From contig JACVRW010000006.1 of the NCBI GenBank assembly GCA_014534235.1, positions 1-57,030 on the forward strand: a DNA stretch of 57,030 bases. Reading direction: 5' to 3'. The translations under genes and the position numbers were made by a program. This stretch comes from Thermoleophilaceae bacterium (GTDB lineage Bacteria; Actinomycetota; Thermoleophilia; Solirubrobacterales; Thermoleophilaceae). The first letter of the stretch is position 1. Each line of letters begins with the position of its first letter. Of this stretch, positions 17,345 through 28,166 are shown piece by piece. The notes beneath the pieces were generated by a model. That model had not been told where the DNA came from. It was given only the letters and a program-made list of their open reading frames with translations, and did no database searches.

Positions 17345-17977
17345 GTGGGCTCGTCCAATAGTTCTCGCCAGGTGCCAGCGACCGACGACGAGATCAAGGA
17401 GAAGTACCTCGAGCGCGCGATCCGCGAGCTGAACCAGCTCACGCGCGCGGCGCAGGAGTGCGAGCTCTGCCCGCGCGGCAACGTGATGCCGGTGCTCGGC
17501 TCCGGCCACCCGCAGGCCGACATCTTCCTCCTCAAGTTCGCGCCGATGCCGTCCGAGATCGAGGAGGGCGTGGCGTTCTACGGCCGCGCGGGGAGCGCGC
17601 TCATGAAGAGCTTCAAGCGGCTCGGCGTGGACCCGCTCGCGGTCTACGGGACCGTCGTCGTGAAGTGCCCGGTGGCCGACACCGACCTCGCCGCCCCGGA
17701 GTGCCGCGCGCGCGTGCTCGACGAGCTGGCGATCGTGCAGCCGCGGATAGTGGTGGTGATGGGCGAGGAGGCGCTCGAGGAGCTGAACGGGCTCGGAGTC
17801 CCCCTCGGCCGCGAGCTCGAGGGCGAGCCGGGCCGCATCCAGCGCCTCACGCCCTCCATGGACGCGCTGTACGTGCAGGACATCGACCGCTCGCTCGACG
17901 ACGAGCGTGCGAAGCGGGAGTTCTGGCGCGCGTTCCGCTCGCTCGGCGACTGGTACCAGGACTTCCCGCCGTATTGA
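17345..17977 (+). CDS. Family-4-like uracil-DNA glycosylase fold with altered catalytic motifs
   Basis: 210-residue protein of the UDG superfamily, Fe-S type. The four cluster cysteines are kept (ECELCPRG, VVKCPV, PECRAR), as is the fold-defining FYGRAGSALMKSFKRLGVD. The catalytic motifs are not: where active enzymes have GE-x-PG-x-x-ED there is KFAPMPSEI, the TNxxKC asparagine is replaced in GTVVVKC, and the HP motif is TPSMD. It may not excise uracil. I choose GTG 17345 because AAAGGA sits 6 nt upstream; an ATG at 17324 overlapping the previous stop is possible. Likely cotranscribed with the GT-PHP gene. Confidence 0.75.
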   Translation: MGSSNSSRQVPATDDEIKEKYLERAIRELNQLTRAAQECELCPRGNVMPVLGSGHPQADIFLLKFAPMPSEIEEGVAFYGRAGSALMKSFKRLGVDPLAVYGTVVVKCPVADTDLAAPECRARVLDELAIVQPRIVVVMGEEALEELNGLGVPLGRELEGEPGRIQRLTPSMDALYVQDIDRSLDDERAKREFWRAFRSLGDWYQDFPPY

Positions 17978-17989
17978 GCGGCGCGGCGG

Positions 17990-17995
17990 TACGCT
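17990..17995 (+). promoter_or_regulatory. Leaderless -10 element (TACGCT) for the gene at 18006
   Basis: TACGCT ends 10 nt before ATG 18006, at the long end of the spacing range seen in this window. Confidence 0.4.
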
Positions 17996-18005
17996 TGAAC
18001 GTGCC

Positions 18006-18428
18006 ATGGCGCACAAGGCGCGGGTCCTCGTGGTTGCCAACCGCACCGCCGAGTCTCCCGAGTTGCTAGACGCTCTCAGGGCGCGCGCGGTGCAGGGTCC
18101 TTGCCAGTTCACCTTGCTTGTTCCCGCCACGCCCCACGGCCTCGCGTGGGCCGCGGACATGTTCGCCGGCAGGGAGGAGGCGGAGGTTCACCGGCGGGCG
18201 TTCATCGAGGAGCTCCGCCGGGCGGGGCTCGACGTCGGGGACGCCAAGGTGGGCGATCCCGACCCGCTCGCTGCCGTGATGGACGAGTGCAGCGAGAACC
18301 AGTACGACGAGCTGATCGTCTCCACGCTGCCGCACAGGCTGTCGCGGTGGCTGCGCCTGGACCTCCCGCGCAAGGCGAAGGCGGCCACCGGGCTGCCCGT
18401 CACGCACGTCATTGGCAGCGAGGGCTAA
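18006..18428 (+). CDS. Small UspA/adenine-nucleotide-hydrolase-like protein
   Basis: 140-residue soluble protein. The N-terminal strand ARVLVVANRTAESPELLDAL and the late YDELIVSTLPHRLSRWLRLDLPRKA fit a universal-stress-protein-like Rossmann fold (Usp proteins typically end with a DLIVVG...S..GS..L phosphate loop; here STLPHRLSRW replaces it). Members respond to stress or bind nucleotides, but no function can be fixed for this divergent version. It starts at ATG 18006. Confidence 0.6.
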   Translation: MAHKARVLVVANRTAESPELLDALRARAVQGPCQFTLLVPATPHGLAWAADMFAGREEAEVHRRAFIEELRRAGLDVGDAKVGDPDPLAAVMDECSENQYDELIVSTLPHRLSRWLRLDLPRKAKAATGLPVTHVIGSEG

Positions 18429-18431
18429 TCT
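18426..18431 (+). promoter_or_regulatory. Leaderless -10 element (TAATCT) for the mini-protein at 18439
   Basis: TAATCT overlaps the stop of the Usp-like gene and ends 7 nt before an in-frame CTG at 18439. Confidence 0.4.
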
Positions 18432-18438
18432 CAGGGGC

Positions 18439-18615
18439 CTGGACCTCGAAGAGCACAGCCTTGAGCCGGTAATCCAGCGCACTTGCGCGGAGTGCGGCAC
18501 GCCGCTGACGAAACAGGAGATCGAGGCCTCCCTCGAGACCGACGGGCCGTTCCTGTGCACGATCCACGCGAGCGAGGAGGTAACGCTCGACGAGGACGCC
18601 GAGCCGCCGGGCTAG
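18439..18615 (+). CDS. Small CxxC zinc-ribbon-like protein, probable CTG start
   Basis: 58-residue acidic protein with CAECGTPL near residue 16 and a second pair CTIH near residue 40, a plausible C-x2-C...C-x2-H zinc site. No function is recognised. There is no ATG or GTG; an in-frame TTG at 18412 would start inside the previous gene, while CTG 18439 lies 7 nt after a TAATCT -10 element and fits the leaderless pattern. Its TAG stop is the CTAG at 18612-18615, which on the other strand is also the stop of the convergent methyltransferase. Confidence 0.5.
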   Translation: MDLEEHSLEPVIQRTCAECGTPLTKQEIEASLETDGPFLCTIHASEEVTLDEDAEPPG

Positions 18616-19970
18616 GACTCTCGCTCGAGAAGCGCCACACACTCGATGTGCGGCGTCTGGGGAAACATGTCCACGGGCCGCACGCTCTTCAGCTCGTAAC
18701 CGGCTTCGACCATCTGGCGGGCGTTCGGCGCCAGCGTGGTGGGGTTGCAGGAGACGTAGACGATCCGCCCCGCCCCGGCCTCGAGCACGCGGCGGACCAC
18801 CTTCTGCGAGAGCCCCGCGCGCGGCGGGTCGACGACCACGACGTCCGCTCTGCCGACGCGCTCGAGCAGCGGACGCATGGCGAGACGGACGTCGCCGGCG
18901 AAGAAGTGGGCGTTGTCGATCCCGTTGAGGCGGGCGTTCTCGATCGCGTCGGCCACGGCGTCCTCGACAAGCTCCACGCCCCAGACCTCGCCGGCGTCCA
19001 GCGCGAGCACGAGCGCGATCGTTCCGATGCCGCAAAAGAGGTCGAGTACGCGCTCGCGACCGGTGAGCCCGGCGAGCTCGACGGCCGTCCCGTAGAGCCG
19101 CTCCGCCATCTCCGTGTTGGTCTGGAAGAAGGCGTCGGGCGATATGCGCAAGATGAGCCCGCAGAGCCGCTCATCGATCTTGAGCGGACCCCTGACCGGC
19201 TCGGTCACCCCCTCGCGAGTCGTCTCGGCCATGCTTGCGGCGCGCGTCCAGAGCACCGACTCCGCCGGGGTTCGCGCGGCGAGCTCGGCGGCGCGGAACG
19301 TACCTCCCGGGCTCGTGACGACGCGGGCCTGGAGCTGGCCGGTTCGCCGCCCCTCACGTACGACCAGGTTCCGCAGGAGCCCGCTCTGGGCCCGACGGTC
19401 CCACGCGGAGAGGCCCTCCTCGCGGCACCAGGCCTTCACTACCTCCCTTAGGTCGTCGACCCGCTCGGAGGCGAGCACGTCCCGAGAGACGTCGTCGATC
19501 AGGTCGAAGCGGCCGCGGCGGTGGAAGCCGAGGACGAGCTCGCCGGCCTCGTCCGTGCCGAAGGAGTACTCGAGCTTGTTGCGATAGCGGAGGCGCTGCT
19601 CGGCCGGCAGGATCGGGTCGACCCGGGGTCGCTCGAACCCACCGAGCCGCTCGAGCGCGTCGCGTACCTGGGTCTCCTTCTCACGGAGCTGGCGCTCGTA
19701 CGGAAGCACCTGCCAGGGCGCTCCCGGGTGCGGTCCAGCCGGCTCCACCCGTTCGGCGCTCGGCTCGAGAAGCTCTATGGAGTCGGCCTCGGCGAAGGAC
19801 CGCCGCGACCTCGTGACGCGAGCTCGCACCCGGTCTCCCGGCACGGCGCCGCGCACGAACACCACGTACCCGTCCGTGCGCGCGACGCCGGCGCCCCCGT
19901 AGGCGAGGCGATCGATCCTCAGCTCTAGGGTGTCGCCGCGTCGGGGGCGGCCTGCCTGGGCGCTTTCCAC
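18612..19970 (-). CDS. TrmA/RlmD-family RNA (uracil-5-)-methyltransferase without the Fe-S cysteines
   Basis: 452-residue SAM-dependent RNA m5U methyltransferase. An N-terminal TRAM domain (LELRIDRLAYGGAGVARTDGYVVFVRGAVPGD) is followed by a central domain and a catalytic Rossmann domain with FFQTN, DLFCGIGTIAL, VVDPPRAGLS and the catalytic cysteine in YVSCNPTTLA. Where RlmD-type enzymes have the 4Fe-4S motif C-x5-CGGC before WQ-x-L-x-Y-x-x-QL, this protein has PHPGAPWQVLPYERQL, so the cluster is absent. Start taken as GTG 19970; the frame is open further upstream without similarity. Target (23S rRNA or tRNA) is undetermined. Confidence 0.88.
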   Translation of the reverse strand: MESAQAGRPRRGDTLELRIDRLAYGGAGVARTDGYVVFVRGAVPGDRVRARVTRSRRSFAEADSIELLEPSAERVEPAGPHPGAPWQVLPYERQLREKETQVRDALERLGGFERPRVDPILPAEQRLRYRNKLEYSFGTDEAGELVLGFHRRGRFDLIDDVSRDVLASERVDDLREVVKAWCREEGLSAWDRRAQSGLLRNLVVREGRRTGQLQARVVTSPGGTFRAAELAARTPAESVLWTRAASMAETTREGVTEPVRGPLKIDERLCGLILRISPDAFFQTNTEMAERLYGTAVELAGLTGRERVLDLFCGIGTIALVLALDAGEVWGVELVEDAVADAIENARLNGIDNAHFFAGDVRLAMRPLLERVGRADVVVVDPPRAGLSQKVVRRVLEAGAGRIVYVSCNPTTLAPNARQMVEAGYELKSVRPVDMFPQTPHIECVALLERES

Positions 19971-20178
19971 CCGCTGAATGCTGGCAGGGCGGTTCGCGGC
20001 GCACGCGGTCGGCGGTCTCGAGCGCCGGCGAGGCGGCCTTCGCGGTCCATCTGCGCGCCCCGAGACCGGTCCGCGCACCTCCTTCGCCGCCGTCCCGGCG
20101 CCGCTCCAAACTCCCCGGGTCGCGCCCTCGATCTCGTCGCGGCGAACCCGTCGGTCGCAGCTTTCCGCTCCGGCGAAT

Positions 20179-21015
20179 CTACGCCGTGGCCCGGGCCTCT
20201 TCCCGGAACGCGAAGGACGCGACGACCGGTGCGTGGTCGGAAAGCCGTAGGCGCAGGCCGTCCGGTCCAATCACCTCGCGGAGCTCGGGCCGAAGCGGCG
20301 CCGGCGGCTCGACGACGTCGAGCCCTCGAACGAGGAGGTGGTCGATCGCATCCGGCTCCGTGGCGTCCCGGAGGTCGAAGCGGTCCCGCACGCGGGCGAA
20401 CGGCTCGGGGTCTCGTCGCGGACGGAGGTTCAGGTCGCCGCCGAAGAGCAGCGGGTCGTCCCCGGCCCAGGCGACCGCCCGCTCCGCGGCCGCCTCCACC
20501 TCCGCCGCGGCGCGCACCGGGAGGCCGGCGCTCGCGTGCACGTTCGCGACGCAGACCTCGCCCTCGGCCATGTTCAGGCGAACGCAGAGCATCCGCCGCC
20601 GCTCCGGGAAGCGCGCGAGCGTCATGCGGCGTACTGCGACGATCCGGCCGCGAGCCAACAATTGGTTCGATCCGCCCTCGCTGGATGCAAGCAGGTCGGG
20701 GTTGCACTCGGCCAGGCGGCGCTGGAGGGCGGGCACCAGGTTGCGCGAGGTGAGCGCCAGCGCCCCGCTCGCCCCGAGCCGCTCGCTGAACGTCCGAAAC
20801 CAGCGCGGCGGCGCCTCCTGAAGCAGCGCGACGTCCCACTCGAGCCGCGCGAGGAGCTCCGCGAACTCGCCGAGGAGCGGCCGGTTCACCTGAGCGTGCG
20901 TGTCGTTTCGCTCGGTCACTCGAAAGAGTCGTGAGCGCCAGGTGAAGAGAGCCGGATCGGGCGGGAAGTCGCGACCGTGGTAGAGGTTCCAGCTGAGGAC
21001 TCGGATCGTGATCAC
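20179..21015 (-). CDS. Endonuclease/exonuclease/phosphatase-family hydrolase
   Basis: 278-residue EEP-fold metal-dependent phosphoesterase. Motifs in order: VLSWNLYHGRD (Asn ligand), VALLQEAP (catalytic Glu), LFGGDLNLRP (Asp-x-Asn), and LSDHAPVVASF (Asp-His). No signal peptide is seen, so it is probably cytosolic; the substrate may be nucleic acid, phospholipid or sugar phosphate. It starts with GTG 21015, preceded by AGGA at 5 nt spacing. That start lies within the palindrome GTGATCAC (21008-21015), which also holds the start codon of the divergent argF. Confidence 0.85.
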   Translation of the reverse strand: MITIRVLSWNLYHGRDFPPDPALFTWRSRLFRVTERNDTHAQVNRPLLGEFAELLARLEWDVALLQEAPPRWFRTFSERLGASGALALTSRNLVPALQRRLAECNPDLLASSEGGSNQLLARGRIVAVRRMTLARFPERRRMLCVRLNMAEGEVCVANVHASAGLPVRAAAEVEAAAERAVAWAGDDPLLFGGDLNLRPRRDPEPFARVRDRFDLRDATEPDAIDHLLVRGLDVVEPPAPLRPELREVIGPDGLRLRLSDHAPVVASFAFREEARATA

Positions 21016-21871
21016 CCACTTCCTGACCGGTGAGGAGCTTACGGCCGAGGAGCTTCGGGGGGTCATCGAGCGCGCGCTCGAGCTGAAGGCGGATCGCCTG
21101 TCCTCGCGCGCACTCGAGGGCAAGAGCGTCGCGCTCGTGTTCGAGAAGCCGTCCACCCGCACGCGCGTGTCGTTCGAGACGGGGGTCCACGAGCTGGGCG
21201 GCCATGCCGTCGTGCTGCGCGAGGGCGAGCTCCAGCTGGCGCGTGGCGAGTCGCCGCGCGACACGGCGCTCGTCCTGTCCCGCATGGTGCACGCGATCGG
21301 GATCCGCACGGGCCCGCACGAGGTGGTCGTCGAGGTCGCCGAGCACGCCTCCGTCCCGGTCATCAACCTGCTCACGCGCGACCACCACCCGTGCCAGGGG
21401 TTGGCCGACATGACGACGCTGCGGGAGCGGTTCGGGACGCTCGACGGCCTGAAGCTGGCCTACGTCGGCGACGGGAACAACGTCGCTCGCTCGCTGCTCG
21501 TGGCTGGGGCGCTCGCCGGCGTCGACGTCGCGGTCGCCTCGCCGCCGGAGCTCTCGCTGCCGGGCGTGCCGGTGGTCGAGCCGACCGAAGCCGTACGCGG
21601 CGCGCACGCCGTCTACACCGACGTGTGGGTCAGCATGGGCGATGAGGAGGACGCCGCCCGGAGGCGGGCGCTGCTGGCGCCGTACCGCCTGGACGACGAA
21701 CTCCTTCAACGGGCACGGCCGGACGCCCTCGCAATGCACTGCCTCCCCGCTCACCCCGGCGAGGAGATCTCCGCGGCGGTCCTCTACGGCGAGCGCTCGG
21801 CGGCCTGGGTGCAGGCGGAGAACCGCCTGCATGCCCAGAAGGCGCTGCTGGAGCTGCTGCTGGGGAGCTGA
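21008..21871 (+). CDS. argF: Ornithine carbamoyltransferase
   Basis: 287-residue enzyme that makes citrulline from ornithine and carbamoyl phosphate in arginine synthesis. Carbamoyl-phosphate site FEKPSTRTRVSFE, then HPCQGLADM, and the ornithine/catalytic loop MHCLPAHPGEEIS are intact. It is about 15-40 residues shorter than most ArgF proteins because loops in the middle are short. The GTG at 21008 gives MITHFLTGEELT, the family N-terminus, with GAGG about 9 nt upstream inside the divergent gene. No other arg gene is in view. Confidence 0.95.
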   Translation: MITHFLTGEELTAEELRGVIERALELKADRLSSRALEGKSVALVFEKPSTRTRVSFETGVHELGGHAVVLREGELQLARGESPRDTALVLSRMVHAIGIRTGPHEVVVEVAEHASVPVINLLTRDHHPCQGLADMTTLRERFGTLDGLKLAYVGDGNNVARSLLVAGALAGVDVAVASPPELSLPGVPVVEPTEAVRGAHAVYTDVWVSMGDEEDAARRRALLAPYRLDDELLQRARPDALAMHCLPAHPGEEISAAVLYGERSAAWVQAENRLHAQKALLELLLGS

Positions 21872-22006
21872 GCGGGCGCGGTCGTATGGCGAGCGACCGC
21901 AACGGGATGTCGTGCCGGCGCCGGTACGACGGGGTTGCGGGCCGCGATCCCTTACCGAGCCCGACGCCGGCGGGGGCGGGGGCGGCTACTGTTCCACCAC
22001 GACGGC

Positions 22007-22399
22007 ATGAGAGAGTGGCTCGCATTGCTGATCGCATGCCTGGCGCTCGGCCTCTTGGCCGTGGGCTGCGGTGGCGACGACGACGATGACGGTGGCGGCG
22101 ATGGGGGCGCCGCGACCCAGCAGCAGGGTCGTGGCGGCCCGGAGGTCGTGATGCGCAGCAGCCAGTTCGAGCCCCGCAACGTGACTATCAAGGCCGGCGA
22201 GAGCGTCACCTGGGTCAACGACGACCCCGTACCGCACGACGTGGAGGGCAGCGGACCGGGCGGCGAGTTCTCCTCCGGTCCGCCGGGCGGGATGGCCGAG
22301 GGCGACAGGTTCAGCTTCAAGTTCAAGCAGCCCGGAAACTACGAGTATGTGTGCCGGGTGCATGCGCCGGGGATGGCCGGCACCGTCACGGTGAGATGA
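22007..22399 (+). CDS. Cupredoxin-domain lipoprotein (plastocyanin/azurin-like)
   Basis: 130-residue exported type-1 copper protein. The signal peptide ends in a lipobox LLAVGC-GG, then an Asp/Gly-rich spacer (GDDDDDGGGDGG) tethers the domain outside the membrane. Copper ligands are His in PVPHDVEG and Cys-His-Met in YVCRVHAPGM. It probably transfers electrons or binds copper at the cell surface. The start is ATG 22007. It ends 3 nt from the convergent SnoaL-like gene's stop. Confidence 0.88.
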   Translation: MREWLALLIACLALGLLAVGCGGDDDDDGGGDGGAATQQQGRGGPEVVMRSSQFEPRNVTIKAGESVTWVNDDPVPHDVEGSGPGGEFSSGPPGGMAEGDRFSFKFKQPGNYEYVCRVHAPGMAGTVTVR

Positions 22400-22402
22400 T
22401 GC

Positions 22403-25042
<2,640 letters not shown>

Positions 25043-25045
25043 CAC

Positions 25046-25128
25046 CTTCCCTTCGCCGGCATTACCCGGGTCAGGTTCGACGGTCGGCGGCGCCGCAGCC
25101 GCCCTCTCAGCCCGGTCTCCCCGAGCTC
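25046..25128 (-). promoter_or_regulatory. TPP (THI-box) riboswitch
   Basis: On the minus strand the leader contains the full conserved core: CTCGGGGAGACC, then GGGCTGAGAGGGC, a GC-rich P3 hairpin, ACCTGACCCGGGTAATGCC and GGCGAAGGGA. These match the thi-box consensus (CTGAGA, ACCTGA, GGNTAATNCC, GCGNAGGGA). It lies immediately upstream of thiO, with the 3' strand running into the ribosome-binding site, which suggests translational control as in E. coli thiM. Confidence 0.95.
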
Positions 25129-25138
25129 CCGTATGGCT

Positions 25139-25345
25139 TCAATCGTACCGCCGCGTGGGGTAATCGTCGGGGCGGCGGCGATCGGTGCCGAACATCACGG
25201 CGAGGGAGATCACCAGCCCGATGATGCCGACGATCATCAGGATCAAGCCGACGGTCTGAAGCTCCACGCCGGAGACCGTGACGGTGACCGCATAGCGCAG
25301 GACCGCGCCCACCGCGATCAGGAAGATCGACATGCCGATGCCCAC
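25139..25345 (-). CDS. Small DUF6458-like membrane protein
   Basis: 68-residue protein starting MGIGMSIFLIAVGAVLRYAV, with two hydrophobic helices and a short basic C-terminus. It resembles the DUF6458 family of actinobacterial small membrane proteins of unknown function. The GTG start lies 6 nt after a TACGAT -10 element. It sits upstream of the thiamine operon on the same strand, with the riboswitch beginning about 10 nt after its stop, so read-through into the riboswitch is possible. Confidence 0.75.
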   Translation of the reverse strand: MGIGMSIFLIAVGAVLRYAVTVTVSGVELQTVGLILMIVGIIGLVISLAVMFGTDRRRPDDYPTRRYD

Positions 25346-25351
25346 ACGGGG

Positions 25352-25357
25352 ATCGTA
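25352..25357 (-). promoter_or_regulatory. Leaderless -10 element (TACGAT) for the small membrane protein
   Basis: TACGAT on the minus strand ends 6 nt before the GTG at 25345. Confidence 0.5.
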
Positions 25358-25477
25358 GTGAGCCGCGCGGAGCCGAGGCGACTGGCCGGTCTGCTACGAA
25401 TCCCCGCCGGGCAGCGAAACTACGGACACTCGGCCTGTTTATCGAGGGGATCTCAGCCCGGCTCCGCCACGATCCTC

Positions 25478-26929
25478 GTGCGACGACGCTCGACGCTTGC
25501 CCTGCTCTGCGCCGCATTTGCGGTCGTGGCTTGCACGGCACCCGGCGCCGGCGCGAACAGCCGTCAGGTAACGATCATGCAGGATGACGCGCTGCTGCTC
25601 CGGCACGATGCCGGGTCCCGGGCGCGAACGCTCGACGAGATGGACGAGCTCGGGGCGGACGTGGTCAAGGTCCAGGTGTACTGGAACGAGATCGCGCCTC
25701 AGGGCCGCCGTAAGCCGAGCGGCTTCGACGCGGCGGACCCCGCGGCTTACGTCTGGGGCGTGTACGACGACGTCGTGCAGGCGGTCATCGCGCGCGGCAT
25801 GCGCCCACTGCTTGCGCTCGGCAACCGCGCCCCGGACTGGGCGACGGCGAGGCGCGGTCGCTACCGCGGCACCTACCGTCCGAGCGCACGCGAGTTCGGC
25901 CTGTTCGCGCGGGCCGCCGGCGAGCGCTACTCGGGCTCCTACGGCGGTCTGCCGCGCGTGAGCCTCTGGTCCATCTGGAACGAGCCGAATCTCTTCAGCT
26001 GGCTCGCGCCTCAGCGGGCGCGCGACGGCACCCCCATCTCCCCGAGCGTCTACCGACAGCTCTATCTGGCCGGGCACGGCGGCCTCCGCGCCACCGGGCA
26101 CGGAGGCGACACGATCCTGCTCGGCGAGCTGATGCCGCTCGGGGCAGGGTCGCCGCGCAAGGTGCCTCCGCTCGAGTTCCTGCGGGAGGTTGCCTGTCTC
26201 GATCGCCGCTTCCGGCCGTACCGCGGGCGGGCCGCGCGCGTGCGTGACTGCGCCGGCGTGGCAAGGATTCCGACGTCGGGCATCGCCCACCATCCCTACA
26301 CCCCCGGGGGAGGCGTCCACGCCCGGGGCAAGCGGGACGAGGCGCCGATCGCGGAGCTCGGGCGCCTGACCGGCACCCTCGACGCGATCGCTCGCCGCGG
26401 CCGCCTGCCCCGCGGGCTCCCGGTGTGGATCACCGAGTTCGGCTTCCAGACGGACCCACCGGATCCGTTCCAGTTCGCGATCCGGCGAGTCCCGGGCCTC
26501 ATGGACGAGAGCGAGTGGATCGCGTTCCGCAACCGCCGGGTGCGGAGCTACTCGCAATACTCGCTGCGCGACGATCCGCTCCGACAGAGCGGGAACACCT
26601 TCCTCAGGTACTCGTCGTTTCAGATGGGGCTGCGCTTCGAGGACGGGCGCAAGAAGCCCGGCGTGTACGACGCCTTTCGGATGCCCACGTTCGTCCGCCT
26701 CCTCGGGCGGGACCGCATGGAGGTGTTCGGCGGCCTCCGGTCAGGCAGCGCCGGGCGCGCGGCGGTCTCGGCACGCGTCCCCGGCGGCCGGTACCGTTCC
26801 GTCGGCTCCGCGCCCCTGAACTCGGCAGGCTACTTCCACAGGGTCTTCCGGGTCAGGCGGGCCGCGGACGCCAAGTACCGGATCGAGATCGAGGGACGTA
26901 GGCGAGACAAGTCGCCCGTCGCCCGCTGA
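25478..26929 (+). CDS. Exported clan GH-A-like glycoside hydrolase, paralog 1
   Basis: 483-residue exported protein with N-terminal signal (RRRSTLALLCAAFAVVACTAPGAGA), a TIM-barrel domain and a C-terminal beta domain from about residue 405. Barrel hallmarks: QVYWNEIAPQG, the acid/base glutamate in SIWNEPNLFSW, and the nucleophile glutamate in VWITEFGFQTDPP. Such enzymes (GH5/GH39-like) cleave beta-linked polysaccharides; the substrate is unknown. Closest relative in the window is the gene at 29482 (same SIWNEPN/TEFGFQ/SYSQYSL order). The GTG start is chosen because it gives a clean signal peptide. Confidence 0.75.
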   Translation: MRRRSTLALLCAAFAVVACTAPGAGANSRQVTIMQDDALLLRHDAGSRARTLDEMDELGADVVKVQVYWNEIAPQGRRKPSGFDAADPAAYVWGVYDDVVQAVIARGMRPLLALGNRAPDWATARRGRYRGTYRPSAREFGLFARAAGERYSGSYGGLPRVSLWSIWNEPNLFSWLAPQRARDGTPISPSVYRQLYLAGHGGLRATGHGGDTILLGELMPLGAGSPRKVPPLEFLREVACLDRRFRPYRGRAARVRDCAGVARIPTSGIAHHPYTPGGGVHARGKRDEAPIAELGRLTGTLDAIARRGRLPRGLPVWITEFGFQTDPPDPFQFAIRRVPGLMDESEWIAFRNRRVRSYSQYSLRDDPLRQSGNTFLRYSSFQMGLRFEDGRKKPGVYDAFRMPTFVRLLGRDRMEVFGGLRSGSAGRAAVSARVPGGRYRSVGSAPLNSAGYFHRVFRVRRAADAKYRIEIEGRRRDKSPVAR

Positions 26930-26943
26930 AGCGAGAGCCGAAG

Positions 26944-28155
26944 GTGAACCCCGGGCCCAGCCTGCGAAGAGCTCTCCTGCGCGCTGTCGTCCTCGCTTTG
27001 ACGATCGTTGGGCTCGTCCTATCCGCCGCGCTCCCGCACGAGGCCGAGGGCGCACGTAATTTGGAGATCGCGCTTCAGGACGACGCCGTCTTCCGGGACG
27101 ATCATTTCTTCGAGAGAGAGCGAGCATTCCGCTACGCGCGCGGGATAGGCGTGACCCGCCTGCGCGTGAACGCGATGTGGGCCTACTCGATGCCGCCCTC
27201 CCAGTGGCAGGGGAGGCGCAAGCCGCAGCAGGTGCAGTGGACCTTCTACGGCCTCGACTCGCTGATCGACGCCGCGGCCAAGCACGGCATTCGGGTGCAC
27301 CTCTCGCTCACCGGCCCGGCGCCGACGTGGGCATCCGGCGACGGGCGGATCGGCGGGTACCGGCCGAAGACCAGCTACTTCACGGAGTTCGCGTCCACGC
27401 TGGCGGCACACGTCAAAGGCCGCGTCGACCGCTTCAGCATCTGGAACGAGCCGAACTGGCGCACCTGGCTGGGCCCACAGAGGAACGCTCCCGCCCTCTA
27501 CCGCAGGCTCTATCAGAGCGGCTATGCCGCGATCAAGAAGGTGGACCCGGGCGCGAAGGTGCTGATCGGCGAGACGAGCCCGTACGCGCGCAACGGGTAC
27601 TCGACGGCTCCGATCGCGTTCCTGCGGGCGCTTGCCTGCGTCGACAAGCGCTGGAGGCGCGTGCGCCGGTGCCCGGTGCTCAAGGCCGACGGCTACGCCC
27701 ATCACCCCTACGAGTTCCGTTACCCGCCGAGCTACCGCTACCCTGGCGCCGACAACGCGACGATGGGCACGCTGTCGAACCTGACGCGCGCCCTCGACCG
27801 CATCTCGCGCACGGGAGCGCTCAGGTTCAACGGCCGGGGGCGGATGCCGCTCTATCTCACGGAGTTCGCCTACTTCGCGGCGGGCCGGCGCGCGCTGCCC
27901 GCGAAGGAGCGGTCGCGCTATCTGGCGGAGGCGTTCACGATGGCGCTGAAGAACCCGCGCGTGAAAAGCCAGCTCCAGTACCTGCTCGTCTCGCCACCGT
28001 CGAGCTCTCCGGGCGGCTTCTTCAACACCGGACTGATCTCGCGAACCGGCGCCGAGCACCCGCAGTACCGGGCGCTCCAGCGCTGGTACCGGCGCAACCG
28101 CGCGCGCGTCAAGCGCCCGGGGGCGGCGATCGAGCTACCGCCCGCGCCTTCCTGA
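26944..28155 (+). CDS. Exported clan GH-A-like glycoside hydrolase, paralog 2
   Basis: 403-residue exported barrel protein. The signal peptide covers about residues 8-36 (LLRAVVLALTIVGLVLSAAL). Acid/base Glu is in FSIWNEPNWRTWLGP, nucleophile Glu in LYLTEFAYFAAG. It lacks the C-terminal beta domain of paralogs 1 and 4. GTG start 14 nt after the previous stop, so probably cotranscribed with paralog 1. A 19-bp perfect palindrome follows its stop. Confidence 0.75.
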   Translation: MNPGPSLRRALLRAVVLALTIVGLVLSAALPHEAEGARNLEIALQDDAVFRDDHFFERERAFRYARGIGVTRLRVNAMWAYSMPPSQWQGRRKPQQVQWTFYGLDSLIDAAAKHGIRVHLSLTGPAPTWASGDGRIGGYRPKTSYFTEFASTLAAHVKGRVDRFSIWNEPNWRTWLGPQRNAPALYRRLYQSGYAAIKKVDPGAKVLIGETSPYARNGYSTAPIAFLRALACVDKRWRRVRRCPVLKADGYAHHPYEFRYPPSYRYPGADNATMGTLSNLTRALDRISRTGALRFNGRGRMPLYLTEFAYFAAGRRALPAKERSRYLAEAFTMALKNPRVKSQLQYLLVSPPSSSPGGFFNTGLISRTGAEHPQYRALQRWYRRNRARVKRPGAAIELPPAPS

Positions 28156-28166
28156 GCGGTCGTCCA

